From Diplosphaera chodatii (lineage: Eukaryota; Chlorophyta; Trebouxiophyceae; Prasiolales; Stichococcaceae): a stretch of 64,000 bases of DNA. The translations under genes were made by a program, and so were the position numbers. Positions 47,337 to 57,514 of the stretch are shown piece by piece. The first letter of the stretch is position 1. Every line of letters starts with the position of its first letter. The stretch covers positions 1,426,001 to 1,490,000 of the forward strand of contig JAALGY010000019.1 of NCBI GenBank assembly GCA_032358165.1, in the 5' to 3' direction. Below the pieces are notes generated by a model, which worked only from the letters and a program-made list of their open reading frames with translations, was not told where the DNA came from and searched no databases.

Positions 47337-50300
47337 TCAAGATACATCAGGTGGCAAGTGCTGCATTGTCAGGGTGTACGCAGCGGCATGCTCCCAGTCA
47401 CCACCATCACAGATGATAGTGTGGCTTCTTGGCTGGGGGCAGGGGCCAGACTCGCACCTGAGCCGCTCCGCGGAGTCGGTCATGCCCAGCAGCGCCTGCT
47501 GCTCGGCGGGCGCCATGGGCAGCAGGCAGGCCGCCCAGAAGCCGAGCGCCTCGGCGCGGGCGTCGTGCGGCGCGGGCGGCGGCTTGGGGCCCGCCCGCTC
47601 CACCAGCTCCGCCGCCCGGCCCCCCAGCCGCGTGCTGCCCATCGCCCTGCACAAAGTCGCTTCCAAGGATCTTCTCAAGAAGGAGAGGGTGCCACAACCA
47701 GCTGATGCCTCGGATCATGTGAGGCTGCCGACTTGCGAGCCAGCTTGCTGCCTGCCAGCCCAGCCGCGTGCACGACAGATGAATACAGCTGGCTGGAGAA
47801 GTCTGAGTTCTGCGGGCATCTGCACCGGATTGAAGGCCAGCATGCGCTACTGCGCAGACACTTCGGCAGCCTCACCCGAGGCGGGCGATCCAGGCGTCCG
47901 CATCGGCCTCCACCGCCTTCACAATCTCCGCCAGCTCCTCGGACTCGGGGGTGCCCGGCTCGGGGGGCGGACCGTCCCGCAGCCGCTCCGGCACCGCCAT
48001 GCGGTACCCGTCCAGCTCCCACTCGCGCGCCACCGAGAAGCGGCCGGTCGCAGCGACCTCCAGGTAGAACCTCCTGTTGCAGCAGGCATCACGCTCACCG
48101 CGAGCAGCACTCCCAAGGCATGCTTACATCAAAAGACAGGCAGGACTTCGTAGCGGGAGCTGAGTAGCCCACTGGGCGTCTGTGTCGGGGTTAGCAGGCA
48201 AAGATGTGGCGAGGTGCTACACGCTCACAGCAGCGCACCCGTCAGGAAGCGGCTGGCATTCTGTGATCTCGCACTCTGCGCCCACGGGGGCAACGGTGCG
48301 GCCTGGACCAGGCGCGATCATGCCCAGCCGCCTGGAGCCCTCCATCGCCCGCCGAACCTGCCGCAGCCAGCAGTGCAGAATATCGGCGAGAGCTCAGCAA
48401 CAAACGTCTGATACCATGGACCTGTCGAGATACTCACGTCTGGGCAGTGGTGTCGTGCAAATCTGGTGCAAAGCTTGCATCCTGCTACATGCACACTCGT
48501 GTAAGGAGGGGCATACAGCATCGCACCAACAGGCGGTACCGAGGCTCAAAGATGTGCAGCCGCATCCGCTCGCCTGTACCGACATCATAGCTGTCAGGCG
48601 TCTCACCATGCTGCATGTACTTGCACAACATAATAATGACCTGATGCATAAAGTGGGCACGACTGGGGTTGCACACCGAACATCACCTGGCAGCATGGAC
48701 GCCATGACGAAGAGGGGGATCGGCCCATCCCCCTGTGCTGACGGCACGACCGCCTCCTCTGTTGACCTGGCGGCGTACTCCTCTGGGAACGCCTTGGTGA
48801 GAAAGCGGCGCACCTGCGTGAGCACTGGGATGGCGCGCCCCACATGCAGCACCTGCAAAAGCCATACGCACATGAGTTGCCTGGCGTTGACACGTCTCAT
48901 CGCTTTCTAACTTGTAGCCGGCTGCCGTGCTGTGCTAATTCCCAACGTGGCGCAGAAGCCGCACCGTTCTGCAGCTGGGGCACTTGGACGAGTGGTCGCA
49001 GGCGCGCTGGAAGCAGGGGCGGCAGAACCTGCGCCCACAGCTGGCGTCGAAAACCAGTCCACATCACGGCGGCAGGCCATCCTGCTGACACCATGTAACA
49101 TGGCACAACGAGCGGCAGAACCGAATGAGGTGCGCACATGTGGGCGCAGGGCGTCGCGACCGGTTCCCACAGCAGCTTCAGGCACAGCGGGCACTCCCAG
49201 TCGTCTGGGTCGCCCCGCACCGCCGTCCGCTGCCTGCAGATGCAACAAGTGAACAGTCTGAACGGAAACCAGCAGCAGCACCACAGCGCACGTCGCCCTT
49301 CGCTGCGTGGCTGGGAGGCAGGGTGGACGCACATGCGGCAGCTCCGATGTCCGCTACCTCTTTGGCGGCGTAGCCGCCGGGGAGGTGGGCGACTGCTGTG
49401 CCGCTGCGTCTGATGCCTCGCCACCTGCAGTCGCGGCTCTGAGCCCCTCGGCTGCCTTGGCATCCCTCATATCCAGGGACAGCGCCTCCAGAAACGACTC
49501 GCGAGCTGCGTCATACTGCTCAAGCGAGTTGTGCGCTTCTCCCTGCGCCAAACTTGTGACTTCATTATGTTGACTGATTTTGCGCTAGCTACAATCTACC
49601 GAATGGGCATGTTCACGTGCAGCACACAGCCGTCACCGCCTGTTCTCAACCAATGACAGCGGTGGTGATGTTCATCTGGCCAATGTGCAAACATGTGCCA
49701 AGCGTCACAGACCACTGTGTGACCTGGAGCCCGCACCTTCCGGCGATGGAAGGCTGGGTTCTTTGGGTTCATGCCAATGCCGCGCTTGGCGTCCTTGAGT
49801 GCCAGCATCGCCAAGTGTGTGGGGTCCAGCCCGTTGACGGGCCAGGCTTCCGAGTCTGCTGCCGAGATGCTGCGCAGGAGCGCTGCCAGCCTGCAGTTGC
49901 GATACTCCAAATCGGGGCCACTTCCAAAACAACATTCACGTTTGCAAGTAGCCCATGTGACCACTATGAGCTTCCCAAGGCATCGATTCATCTCGATGTC
50001 TCGAGATGCCGGGACCCACCGCAAGAGAGAATCGCAGCGCTCCGCAAGAGGCAGCTCCTCCTCGCCTGGAGCTGCTGCCCGGATCATTCCGCTCAGCACC
50101 TGTATCCGCTCCTCCAGCTACAATGGATGACGAGCCATCAGCGCCGCATAGACACCACCATTGGGATGATATGATGTGATGCGGGTGCACCGGTGAGGAG
50201 GCGGGTCTAGATGCCAGCATGCATATCACCACTCAGTTTACATGTCTGCCACCCAAAGTCTACACCGACGACGACATTGTGTGAGCTTATGGCGACAGCA

Positions 50301-50428
50301 GAGCGACATGCCTGCTCAGCCCATGTTGGTACACATGCTTAGGTTCAAGACCCGCAGAAAGAGAATGAATGGCATACCGCATCCTTCTCCTGCTTGCGAG
50401 CAGCAATGTCCGATAGCGACTCTGACAT
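47337..50428 (-). CDS. TPR-RING-LON domain protein (LONRF-like E3 ligase)
   Basis: Eleven exons close in phase to 495 residues: 50428-50378, 50117-50020, 49890-49737, 49542-49358, 49233-49138, 49028-48965, 48852-48687, 48573-48527, 48357-48239, 48073-47876 and 47646-47337. Start MSESLSDIAARKQ. TPR-like helices fill residues 18-160 (GEAHNSLEQYDAARESFLEA). A C3HC4 RING lies at about 177-214: CPLC, CAHMFCRPCFQRAC, CPSC. Then a LON substrate-binding (N-terminal) domain: PLFVMASMLPGERMRLHIFE, EPRYRLLVRRAMEGSRRLGM, FYLEVAATGRFSV. There is no LON ATPase or protease, so this is a probable ubiquitin ligase that selects substrates with the LON fold, as in LONRF1-3. The extreme C-terminus after AERLR is uncertain because a donor (GTGCGA) follows at 47457. 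Confidence 0.9.
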
Positions 50429-51124
50429 CGTAAGGCAGTGTGCCAGCAGCCGCAGCCGTGTCAGGAGTGGCTTCACGGTACGGGCATGTGCATGCCGAAT
50501 GATGATGTGCGAATGGCTGGCGAGCTCGCACAAGCCGCGGCGCAATCGGATGGTCAGCACGTTGCAAACCACATTCAGCTGGTATGTGAGCCAAGCTGCG
50601 ATCGTCATGGACCAGGCAATAGGCCAAAGGGCAGTTTGGCGTCGTCTTGATGACGTGCCCAAGCTGGAGCGTGAACGCCTTCCTGCTGCCACAACATCGG
50701 CAAGCGCTCAGGCGAATGGTTGACATATCCACTGCAAAGGGGAAACCGTGTTGTATGATGATGTGGCTGACGTCATGACATGCTCGTGCAACGCAGGCTT
50801 GCTGTGGCTGTGACATGGCAACACGATATCCCTGCTGGCAGAGGCCGCAGACTGCTTATACAGTACGCCTCCGACGCAGGTAACAACATACATCAGTTGT
50901 CAATTGTCAACAACTTACATCGCCGTGATACGTACCGTGAAAGGCTAAAGCAGCAATATTCACTACGGACTCGCTACGTCATTGCTGGTGGTGTATCTAG
51001 AGCCAACAGCGCGCAGCCTGCTGCCCTGCGCTGATTGAAGTTGGATGAAGTCTGGCTGCCAGGTTGCATGCAGCCTCGTCGTCAGGTCGTCAGGTTGGAT
51101 GAATGGCAGCGCCGTCCAGCATTA
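50429..51124. other. Intergenic region
   Basis: Upstream of the LON/RING gene and downstream of the SnoaL-like gene. No coding signal recognised; contains one minus-strand poly(A)-type motif. Confidence 0.5.
50915..50919 (-). terminator. Poly(A) signal TGTAA of the SnoaL-like gene
   Basis: TTACA on the plus strand, about 205 bases beyond the stop of the minus-strand gene. Confidence 0.35.
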
Positions 51125-52940
51125 TCAGATGCCCGTCCAGTGCAGCGGGGCGCTCTTCGGCTCACCGACGTCCAGGTTGACCGACTTGGAGACTTTGTCG
51201 TCCGGCCCCAGCAGCGCGTAGCTCATGCCCGCAAACAGCTGCAGGGCACAGGGCACAGAGCAGGTACACTCGCAGGGTGTGCCAGCAGGCATCTGGCTGG
51301 TGATGCATGGTGAGACGGAGTTGTTGGCGTTGACAATACTGTGGGCTCATCATTGCCGTCCTGATCAGACGCTGCCCTAGCAAGGCACAAGAGTTATCCG
51401 GCGGCAGTACTGCGCACCATGGGTTCGGCGGTCTCATCGATGGTGCCATCCTTGCCAGGCATGCGGCCCAGCGCCGCCCAGGCCAGAAAGCCGGACGAGC
51501 CGTCTGCTGCCGCCACCACCTTTGCACTGTTGACCTGCTTCCAGTACTGCACAGTAGAAGCACCAGCGTTTTTGTGGCCCTGGAACGTACCCGTTCTTTA
51601 ATGGGCACTCCAGGTTCAGCGCATAGCTTGCACAATGCAGGCAGACCCAACAGTAGATTCCTGGGCCACCTCCGCAGCAACACCTGGCCATGCTGCTTGA
51701 GGTTGTCCGCCACCGACTGGCGGCCACTCTTCGTTACTCCAGTGGCAGGGCGCCACTGCAGCAGACAATGAAAGGTCCGCGCTCAATAGTCCGACATCGC
51801 ATGGGCCGCTGATGTCCAAGCAACAACTTGCACATCGGTTGACAGTTCGCAGAGCAGCTGCCCGCCGATACCTCGTAGAAGTCCTCGGCGAGCACGTCTG
51901 GCACCGCATCGACGTTGGCTTCATCGTACAGACCGCAGAATGCCTTCATCGCGGCCTCCACCTTGGCTCCATCCGCGGGGTTGACGGCGCCACCAGTCTT
52001 CGGCCGTGTGAAGGTTGCAGGGTCGAAGGGAAGTGCACCCTCGTCCTTCAGCTGCAGCACGTTTCAAACAGAAGCACGTGTGCACCTGTGATCTGCGATC
52101 ACCAGCTTACTTCATGAAGCGCAGGTACGTGCATGCCATGCACGACTGCAACCCTGAAAACATATGATTGAGTGGCACAGGCGTTGCCAGCCTATTACGA
52201 CCGTCTTGCTGCACCTTGACATGGGTGTACGGCCCTCCAAACACCACCAACTCCTTGACCTTGGAACCATCGGGTGTCCAAGATGCATGCCACAGGCACA
52301 CCGCATTGCCCACGGCGTCGTCCGGACAATGCTTCTGTGCACAGTCCTGCTAGCGGCTGCGAAAGCGTGTTTTCAGGGCATCGAGAAGAACTTAGCTGCG
52401 TAGTTTGCCAGGGTATCTGCTGTGACGACTGGCAAGAAGCGGACCCCATCTGGCGTCACAACCATGCACGCAAGCAGTCGAACGTGCTTGCCTTGAAGTG
52501 CGCCAGCACAAAGGATGATTTTGCGTCGTCGTTGCAAGCGTGGGCCATCAGCTCGCTGGAGCCGACGGTGGCCTTTTCCCAGCGATCGCTCAGTGTAGTG
52601 CGATCCGCCTCGTCGGCCATGTTCAGCGGCGTGGTGTTATCTATATGCACAAGCCAAAGGAACAAATTGAAATGGGCTACAAGGCATTTGCTGTGCAGAG
52701 GGCGGCTCCAGGCAAGCTATAAGCGTATGATGCTCGAGTGCCTGCTGTGCATGATCTGTGCAAGAAATTGCTGCCACAGTCGCGAAACAGCATATGAACT
52801 GCACGCAAACAGAAAAATTGAATGCAGTTGATACCTTGATGCATGATCGCGTCGTCCGCGAGGTGCGCCATGATCCCAGCGTGATCGTGGTTTGCCAGCG
52901 CATGGTGGAGTTTGGAGGCATTCTCAGCAAAGGACGCCAT
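51125..52940 (-). CDS. Tandem SnoaL/NTF2-like domain protein, unknown function
   Basis: Seven exons close in phase to 276 residues: 52940-52835, 52640-52492, 52334-52215, 52051-51872, 51728-51684, 51534-51418 and 51238-51125. Two similar halves are visible. The first begins FAENASKLHHALANHDHAGI and contains VCLWHASWTPDGSKVKELVV. The second begins VEAAMKAFCGLYDEANVDAV and contains FLAWAALGRMPGKDGTI. Helix-start followed by paired strands, with acidic residues in LADDAIMHQG and LAEDFYE, is typical of the SnoaL/NTF2 cone fold, which hosts small-molecule enzymes, binding proteins or adaptors. No signal peptide; probably soluble and cytosolic. The second intron uses a GC donor (GCAAGC at 52491). 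Family assignment is by fold impression, not by a diagnostic motif. Confidence 0.72.
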
Positions 52941-53499
52941 TGCAGCAGTGGAAGGCTGGATTCCGTAGAGATCCGGTCTCAAATGCTGGTTGCTTTGTGA
53001 GATACGCGCAAAGCAGACTGGGGATGGTAGGGCGATCGGCGATGCTGTGCCTGCTCGGTCCAGGGTTAGTCGGGAGAATCTCATCACAGGATGTCTCTCG
53101 TTGCCAGAGTGGCAGAGCCAGCTCAGTGCTCCGTGACACCTCGAGTGACACTACCTCGGTATTACAGCACATGCACTGACAACAACTGCCTATACATATA
53201 TCCTCAATGCGGTATGTTCACACACAGGCATGACAGTAGCCGCGCCACCGCCGGTCGAGCTGGTAGCTGCGAGCTGCAGCCGCGGCTCTGCCGAGCGCAG
53301 CTGCCACGCTGAATGACATGGCTAGCGAAACGGACGTCAAGTACTGTGCGACGAGCCCAGCAGCAGCTGCCAGGCAGGCGTCTGGGACGTGCGACAGGGG
53401 AGCTGAAACGCAATGCTCCGCCATGGGAGGCGTCACAGTGGGAAGTGAAGTGACAGCTTGCGCTGAAGACGGGTGCAGCTCCCCTGACGCAGCCTCGAT
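52941..53499. other. Intergenic region between SnoaL-like gene and eEF1A
   Basis: Should hold the promoter of the SnoaL-like gene and the 3' UTR of eEF1A, including a minus-strand TGTAA near 53160. No coding signal recognised. Confidence 0.5.
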
Positions 53500-54846
53500 T
53501 CACTTCTTCGTGGCCTTGGCGGCCGCCTTGGTGACCTTGCCACCGCCCTCCTTCTTCTCGACGGCCTTGATGACGCCGACGGCCACGGTCTGGCGCATGT
53601 CGCGCACGGCGAAACGGCCCAGCGGCGGGTACGCGGTGAAGGGCTCCACGCACATGGGCTTGGACGGAACCATCTTCACGTACGCGGCGTCACCGTTCTT
53701 GATGAACTTGGGGGCGGCCTCCAGCTCCTTGCCCGAGCGGCGGTCAATCTTGGTGGTGATCTCGGCAAACTTGACGGCGATGTGCGCCGTGTGGCAGTCC
53801 AGCACTGGTGCGTAGCCGTTGCCGATCTGGCCCGGGTGGTTCATGATGATGACCTGGGCAACGAACTCGGCCGCCTCCTTGGCGGGGTCGTTCTTGGAGT
53901 CGGAGGCAACGAAGCCACGCTTCAGCTCCTTGACCGACACGTTTTTCACGTTGAAGCCGACATTGTCACCAGGGCCCGCCTCCGGCAGGGACTCGTGGTG
54001 CATCTCCACCGACTTGACCTCAGTGGTCAGGCCAGATGGCGCGAACACGACGACCATGCCAGGCTTAATGATGCCCGTCTCCACACGGCCCACCGGCACC
54101 GTGCCAATGCCGCCAATCTTGTACACATCCTGCAGCGGCAGGCGCAGCGGCTTGTCGGACGGGCGCTTGGGCGGGTCGATGTTGTCGAGCGCCTCCAGCA
54201 ACGTGAACCCCTTGTACCAGCCCATGTTCTCCGACTTCTCAATCATGTTGTCGCCCTGGAAGCCCGAGATCGGCACGAAGTTGACCTTGGCGGGGTTGTA
54301 GCCGACCTTCTTGATGTAGGAGGACACCTCCTTCACAATCTCGTCGTACCGCTTCTGGCTGTACTTGGGCTCGGTGGCATCCATCTTGTTGAGCGCCACA
54401 ATCATCTGCTTCACGCCCAGCGTGTAGGACAGCAGCGCATGCTCGCGCGTCTGGCCATCCTTGGAGATACCGGCCTCGAAACCACCAGGGGTGGAGTCGA
54501 TGACCAGGACGGCGCAGTCGGCCTGGCTGGTGCCAGTGATCATGTTCTTGATGAAGTCGCGGTGGCCGGGGGCGTCGATGACGGTGCAGTAGTACCTGGG
54601 CGTCTCGAACTTCCACAGCGCAATGTCGATGGTGATACCCCGCTCGCGCTCGGCCTTCAGCTTGTCTAGCACCCAGGCATACTTGAAGGACCGCTTGTTC
54701 ATCTCCGCAGCCTCCTTCTCGAACTTCTCAATGACACGCTTGTCAATGCCGCCCAGCTTGTAGATCAGGTGGCCGGTCGTCGTCGACTTGCCGGAGTCGA
54801 CGTGACCAATGACGACAATGTTCATGTGAGTCTTCTCCTTGCCCAT
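53500..54846 (-). CDS. EEF1A: Translation elongation factor 1-alpha (eEF1A)
   Basis: Intact, intronless 448-residue eEF1A. The GTPase delivers aminoacyl-tRNA to the cytosolic ribosome. G1 is GHVDSGKST, switch I region [19 protein letters not shown]3 [10 protein letters not shown]4 NKMD, and G5 region VPISGF. Domain II starts [20 protein letters not shown]; domain III contains [20 protein letters not shown] and ends in a lysine-rich tail. It is canonical eEF1A and not the EFL paralogue found in many chlorophytes. The absence of introns and strong codon bias (mostly C or G at third positions) fit very high expression. The start is fixed by the conserved [15 protein letters not shown]. Confidence 0.98.
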   Translation of the reverse strand: MGKEKTHMNIVVIGHVDSGKSTTTGHLIYKLGGIDKRVIEKFEKEAAEMNKRSFKYAWVLDKLKAERERGITIDIALWKFETPRYYCTVIDAPGHRDFIKNMITGTSQADCAVLVIDSTPGGFEAGISKDGQTREHALLSYTLGVKQMIVALNKMDATEPKYSQKRYDEIVKEVSSYIKKVGYNPAKVNFVPISGFQGDNMIEKSENMGWYKGFTLLEALDNIDPPKRPSDKPLRLPLQDVYKIGGIGTVPVGRVETGIIKPGMVVVFAPSGLTTEVKSVEMHHESLPEAGPGDNVGFNVKNVSVKELKRGFVASDSKNDPAKEAAEFVAQVIIMNHPGQIGNGYAPVLDCHTAHIAVKFAEITTKIDRRSGKELEAAPKFIKNGDAAYVKMVPSKPMCVEPFTAYPPLGRFAVRDMRQTVAVGVIKAVEKKEGGGKVTKAAAKATKK

Positions 54847-55126
54847 GGTAACGAGCTGTTATCCACAAAGGGGCCTGCAGGCAAGTGTTTGCTAGCTGTT
54901 GTGGGTGCCTGATGTCCGGAGGCGGCTGTGCAGCGCAACGCTGCCGCTTCAGAAGCTGGTTGCAGGCGGGGGAATAGCAATCGGGTGTCCTTCCCCATCT
55001 CGGACTGGCAGATCGGTCGCCAGAATTTGCTGAGCCGTGAGCCGGCTGCATAATCAGGCCGCTGGCACTGTCGCAATTGTCCCGCTGCCGGCGACGCAAG
55101 TACTACCCTGTGCGCAGCCGAGGACC
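54847..55126. promoter_or_regulatory. Shared bidirectional promoter region, eEF1A / plastid L29
   Basis: 280 bp between two divergent start codons, so both core promoters and 5' UTRs must fit here. No unambiguous TATA box seen. Confidence 0.6.
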
Positions 55127-55525
55127 ATGGCCGGGCTCATGATGTCGCCCACCCTGCAATGCAGCCGCTGCAGCTTTGCAGGCCGGCCCCTCAGGCAGCA
55201 GATGGCAGCCCCATCTTCAGCTCGGTGCCGGACACCGCTTACAGTGGAGGCCAAGAACAGCAAAGCAGCGGACTTCCGGGGTCTGTCGCAGGAGCAGATC
55301 CACGAGCAAGTGCAGGCTGCCAAGCGAGAGCTGTTCGACCTCCGCATCAAGCAGCGCACGAAGCAGGAGTTCCTCACCAGCGACTTTGGCAAACTCAGGC
55401 TGAAGATTGCTCAGCTGCTGACCGTCAGCCGGGAGCAGGAGATCAAGGATGGGCAGATTGACCGGCGGGACTGGCGGCGAAAGCAGAAGCAGGAGAGGGT
55501 TGCTGCAGGGTTCCCACAGTTTTGA
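55127..55525 (+). CDS. PRPL29: Plastid ribosomal protein L29 precursor
   Basis: Single exon, 132 residues. Residues 1 to about 42 are rich in Ser, Arg, Ala and Pro without acidic residues: a chloroplast transit peptide. The mature part is bacterial uL29: LSQEQIHEQVQAAKRELFDL, RIKQRTKQEF, KIAQLLTVSREQEI. It binds 23S rRNA near the exit tunnel of the plastid large subunit. The ATG at 55127 is chosen because the frame continues further upstream without a signal-like sequence and this one has a good context (GGACCATGG). The C-terminal extension after REQEI (DGQIDRRDWRRKQKQ) is typical of algal and plant plastid forms. A TGTAA lies 215 bases downstream. Confidence 0.9.
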   Translation: MAGLMMSPTLQCSRCSFAGRPLRQQMAAPSSARCRTPLTVEAKNSKAADFRGLSQEQIHEQVQAAKRELFDLRIKQRTKQEFLTSDFGKLRLKIAQLLTVSREQEIKDGQIDRRDWRRKQKQERVAAGFPQF

Positions 55526-56092
55526 AGCATGCTGCCAGGACTGCAGCATAATTTGACAGCCGACAGCAGGCACTTGCAGCACAGTATGCCACAGCTTCGG
55601 CAGGCAGCATCCATTTGGGGATGTTTTCAGCAATACATTGCTGGCAGGCACCTTGATGCACCTTGGACATCATCATATGCCTCTGGACAAACTACCGTAG
55701 TTGCTTATGTTTGTTGGTGACCCTCAGGCCTACGATGAAGTGTAACATCTCAACACCATGGTGTGCTGTGACCCGCCTCACACTCGAGCCTGTCACAGCA
55801 ACCGTCTGAAGGGTGCCAACAACTTGACAGCATAACATGAGTCCCCCGAAGTTTGCCAACGGAATCGCATGAGAAGGGAACGCTGCAGCTCAGCCTCTTC
55901 CGTGCTGTGACTCATGATTGGACGACAATACAAGCCACTGCTCCTCGTTGCGCTCTGCGCACTTAGATCCTGCATAACAGCACCCTCCCATGTAACACCA
56001 CACACACTGAGTGAGGCTTGTTGGCTTGCAATGCATGAAGGCGCCATGCAGCAAGCTGGACCTTCTGCTCAAACAATGCACCAGTCAGCAAC
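55526..56092. other. Convergent intergenic region
   Basis: Holds the 3' UTRs of plastid L29 (plus) and SNU13 (minus). No coding signal recognised. Confidence 0.5.
55741..55745 (+). terminator. Poly(A) signal TGTAA of plastid L29
   Basis: Consensus green-algal poly(A) motif downstream of the L29 stop codon. Confidence 0.45.
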
Positions 56093-57233
56093 TTACAGCA
56101 GCTTCTCAATTGCAATCTTGAGCGTCTGAATTTGGGACTTGAGCTGGCTGCCCTCGTTCGTGGTCACGGATGCGGCAATCACCTGCAACCAGGTGTGCTT
56201 ATTCAACATGGATTCAATGCCGCAAAGAGCTGTGATGCTGGACATTCATCCATACACATCCAGGATATGTGCACCGGTCGTGACACGCCGCAGGCGCGCC
56301 CCAGAGCTGCCTTTGACGACACAAACACGTATGGGACGTTCTGCAGTGCAAGACAAGTCTATGGTCAGCACAGCTCTTGCATGACCCTTGAGTTGCGCCG
56401 TGCAACTCAGCGATGTGCTGGTTTGTCACGCCATGGCATGCTCTCAGATGAACCCAGCAGTCCTGAGATTGGAAGGGTACGATGTGCTCATACAGCTGAT
56501 GCGTACCTTGTCCTCTGCGAGCAGCGGCAGGTGCAGCAAGATCTCAATGGGCTCGGTGTCACCCGCCATGACTGCAGGAAGGGAAATGGCAGTGGTTGAA
56601 CCCCGGGGCAGACAGTGACACCGCGTTGAGCTTTTGTGAGCACAGTTGCAGGGCATGCAAGCATCTGACACAAACACAGAGCGCATCCAGCACAAAAGCA
56701 ACGCACCCACAAACTCTGAAATGCCTCTGTTCAGCGTCTTCGTGGCTGTGGAACGTGAGCACAGACGTTCAATTGCATTGACGATCGACACAGCATGAAT
56801 GTGCACTGCGTGCGGGCTCAGTCTGTGATGTAGTCCAACGGCAGCAGCTTCCACCTTCATTGGCGCCCTTCTTCAGCTGCTTGTAGTTGGCGGCCTGCTG
56901 CACGATGTCCAGAATGGTGTTGGAGAGCTGCAGCCACAGCATACGCCAAAAGCTTCAGGGTGCTTGACGGGCCAGTGTGTCGTTGCATACTATAAACATC
57001 ACAGTAAAGGCAATGCACCACACTCCCAGCAGCTGCGGTAGCCGCCGGCAAGGCTGTCCTTGCACCAACCTGAGCGTCTGCGAGCGGGTACGCCTAGAGC
57101 GGTGCAATGCAAACGGTCAGTAGGTGTCTAACGTGCACGAATCGAGTACATGCGGAACCTGCACTTGCACATCAGCACTTGGCAGCAGGTTCCATCGGAT
57201 GCAGCTCACCTTTGGATTCACAGCCTCACCCAT
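56093..57233 (-). CDS. SNU13: SNU13 / 15.5K U4 snRNP and box C/D snoRNP protein
   Basis: Seven small exons close in phase to 126 residues: 57233-57210, 57093-57070, 56927-56855, 56745-56707, 56571-56507, 56340-56275 and 56182-56093. L7Ae/SNU13 family throughout: start MGEAVNPK, then [74 protein letters not shown], and [12 protein letters not shown] near the end. The protein binds kink-turn RNA in U4 snRNA and box C/D snoRNAs, so it serves splicing and rRNA methylation in the nucleus. The RNA-binding loop [10 protein letters not shown] is complete. The length matches the human protein (128). Confidence 0.95.
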
Positions 57234-57514
57234 GACGGATCCCTGGCTGATCACAATCCAGACGCGTCGACACGAGACGAGCTGACAGCAGCGCACGCTG
57301 TAGCGTTTGCCGAATGGGAGAGTGCGGCCGGCATCCAATGGGGTTGCATCTCTCTAGCGACCTTCACATGGTCATCTCATACCGGTCGGGTCAGCTTTGA
57401 GTCCGAGTGTCTTGGAGAGGCTCATGAGCTGGCTGCATGCCATGCAGCACCATTTGTGAGCTGACAACTGCAAACAAACATCGATTACTGACACAGAAGT
57501 TCCCATACACCAGC
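57234..57514. promoter_or_regulatory. Shared bidirectional promoter region, SNU13 / PsbS-like
   Basis: 281 bp between two divergent start codons. No clear motif assigned. Confidence 0.55.

Noticed and set aside
53782..54669. 295-codon open frame on the plus strand
   Set aside because: Exact antisense of eEF1A. Its openness comes from the strong G/C third-position bias of that gene; no domain is visible.
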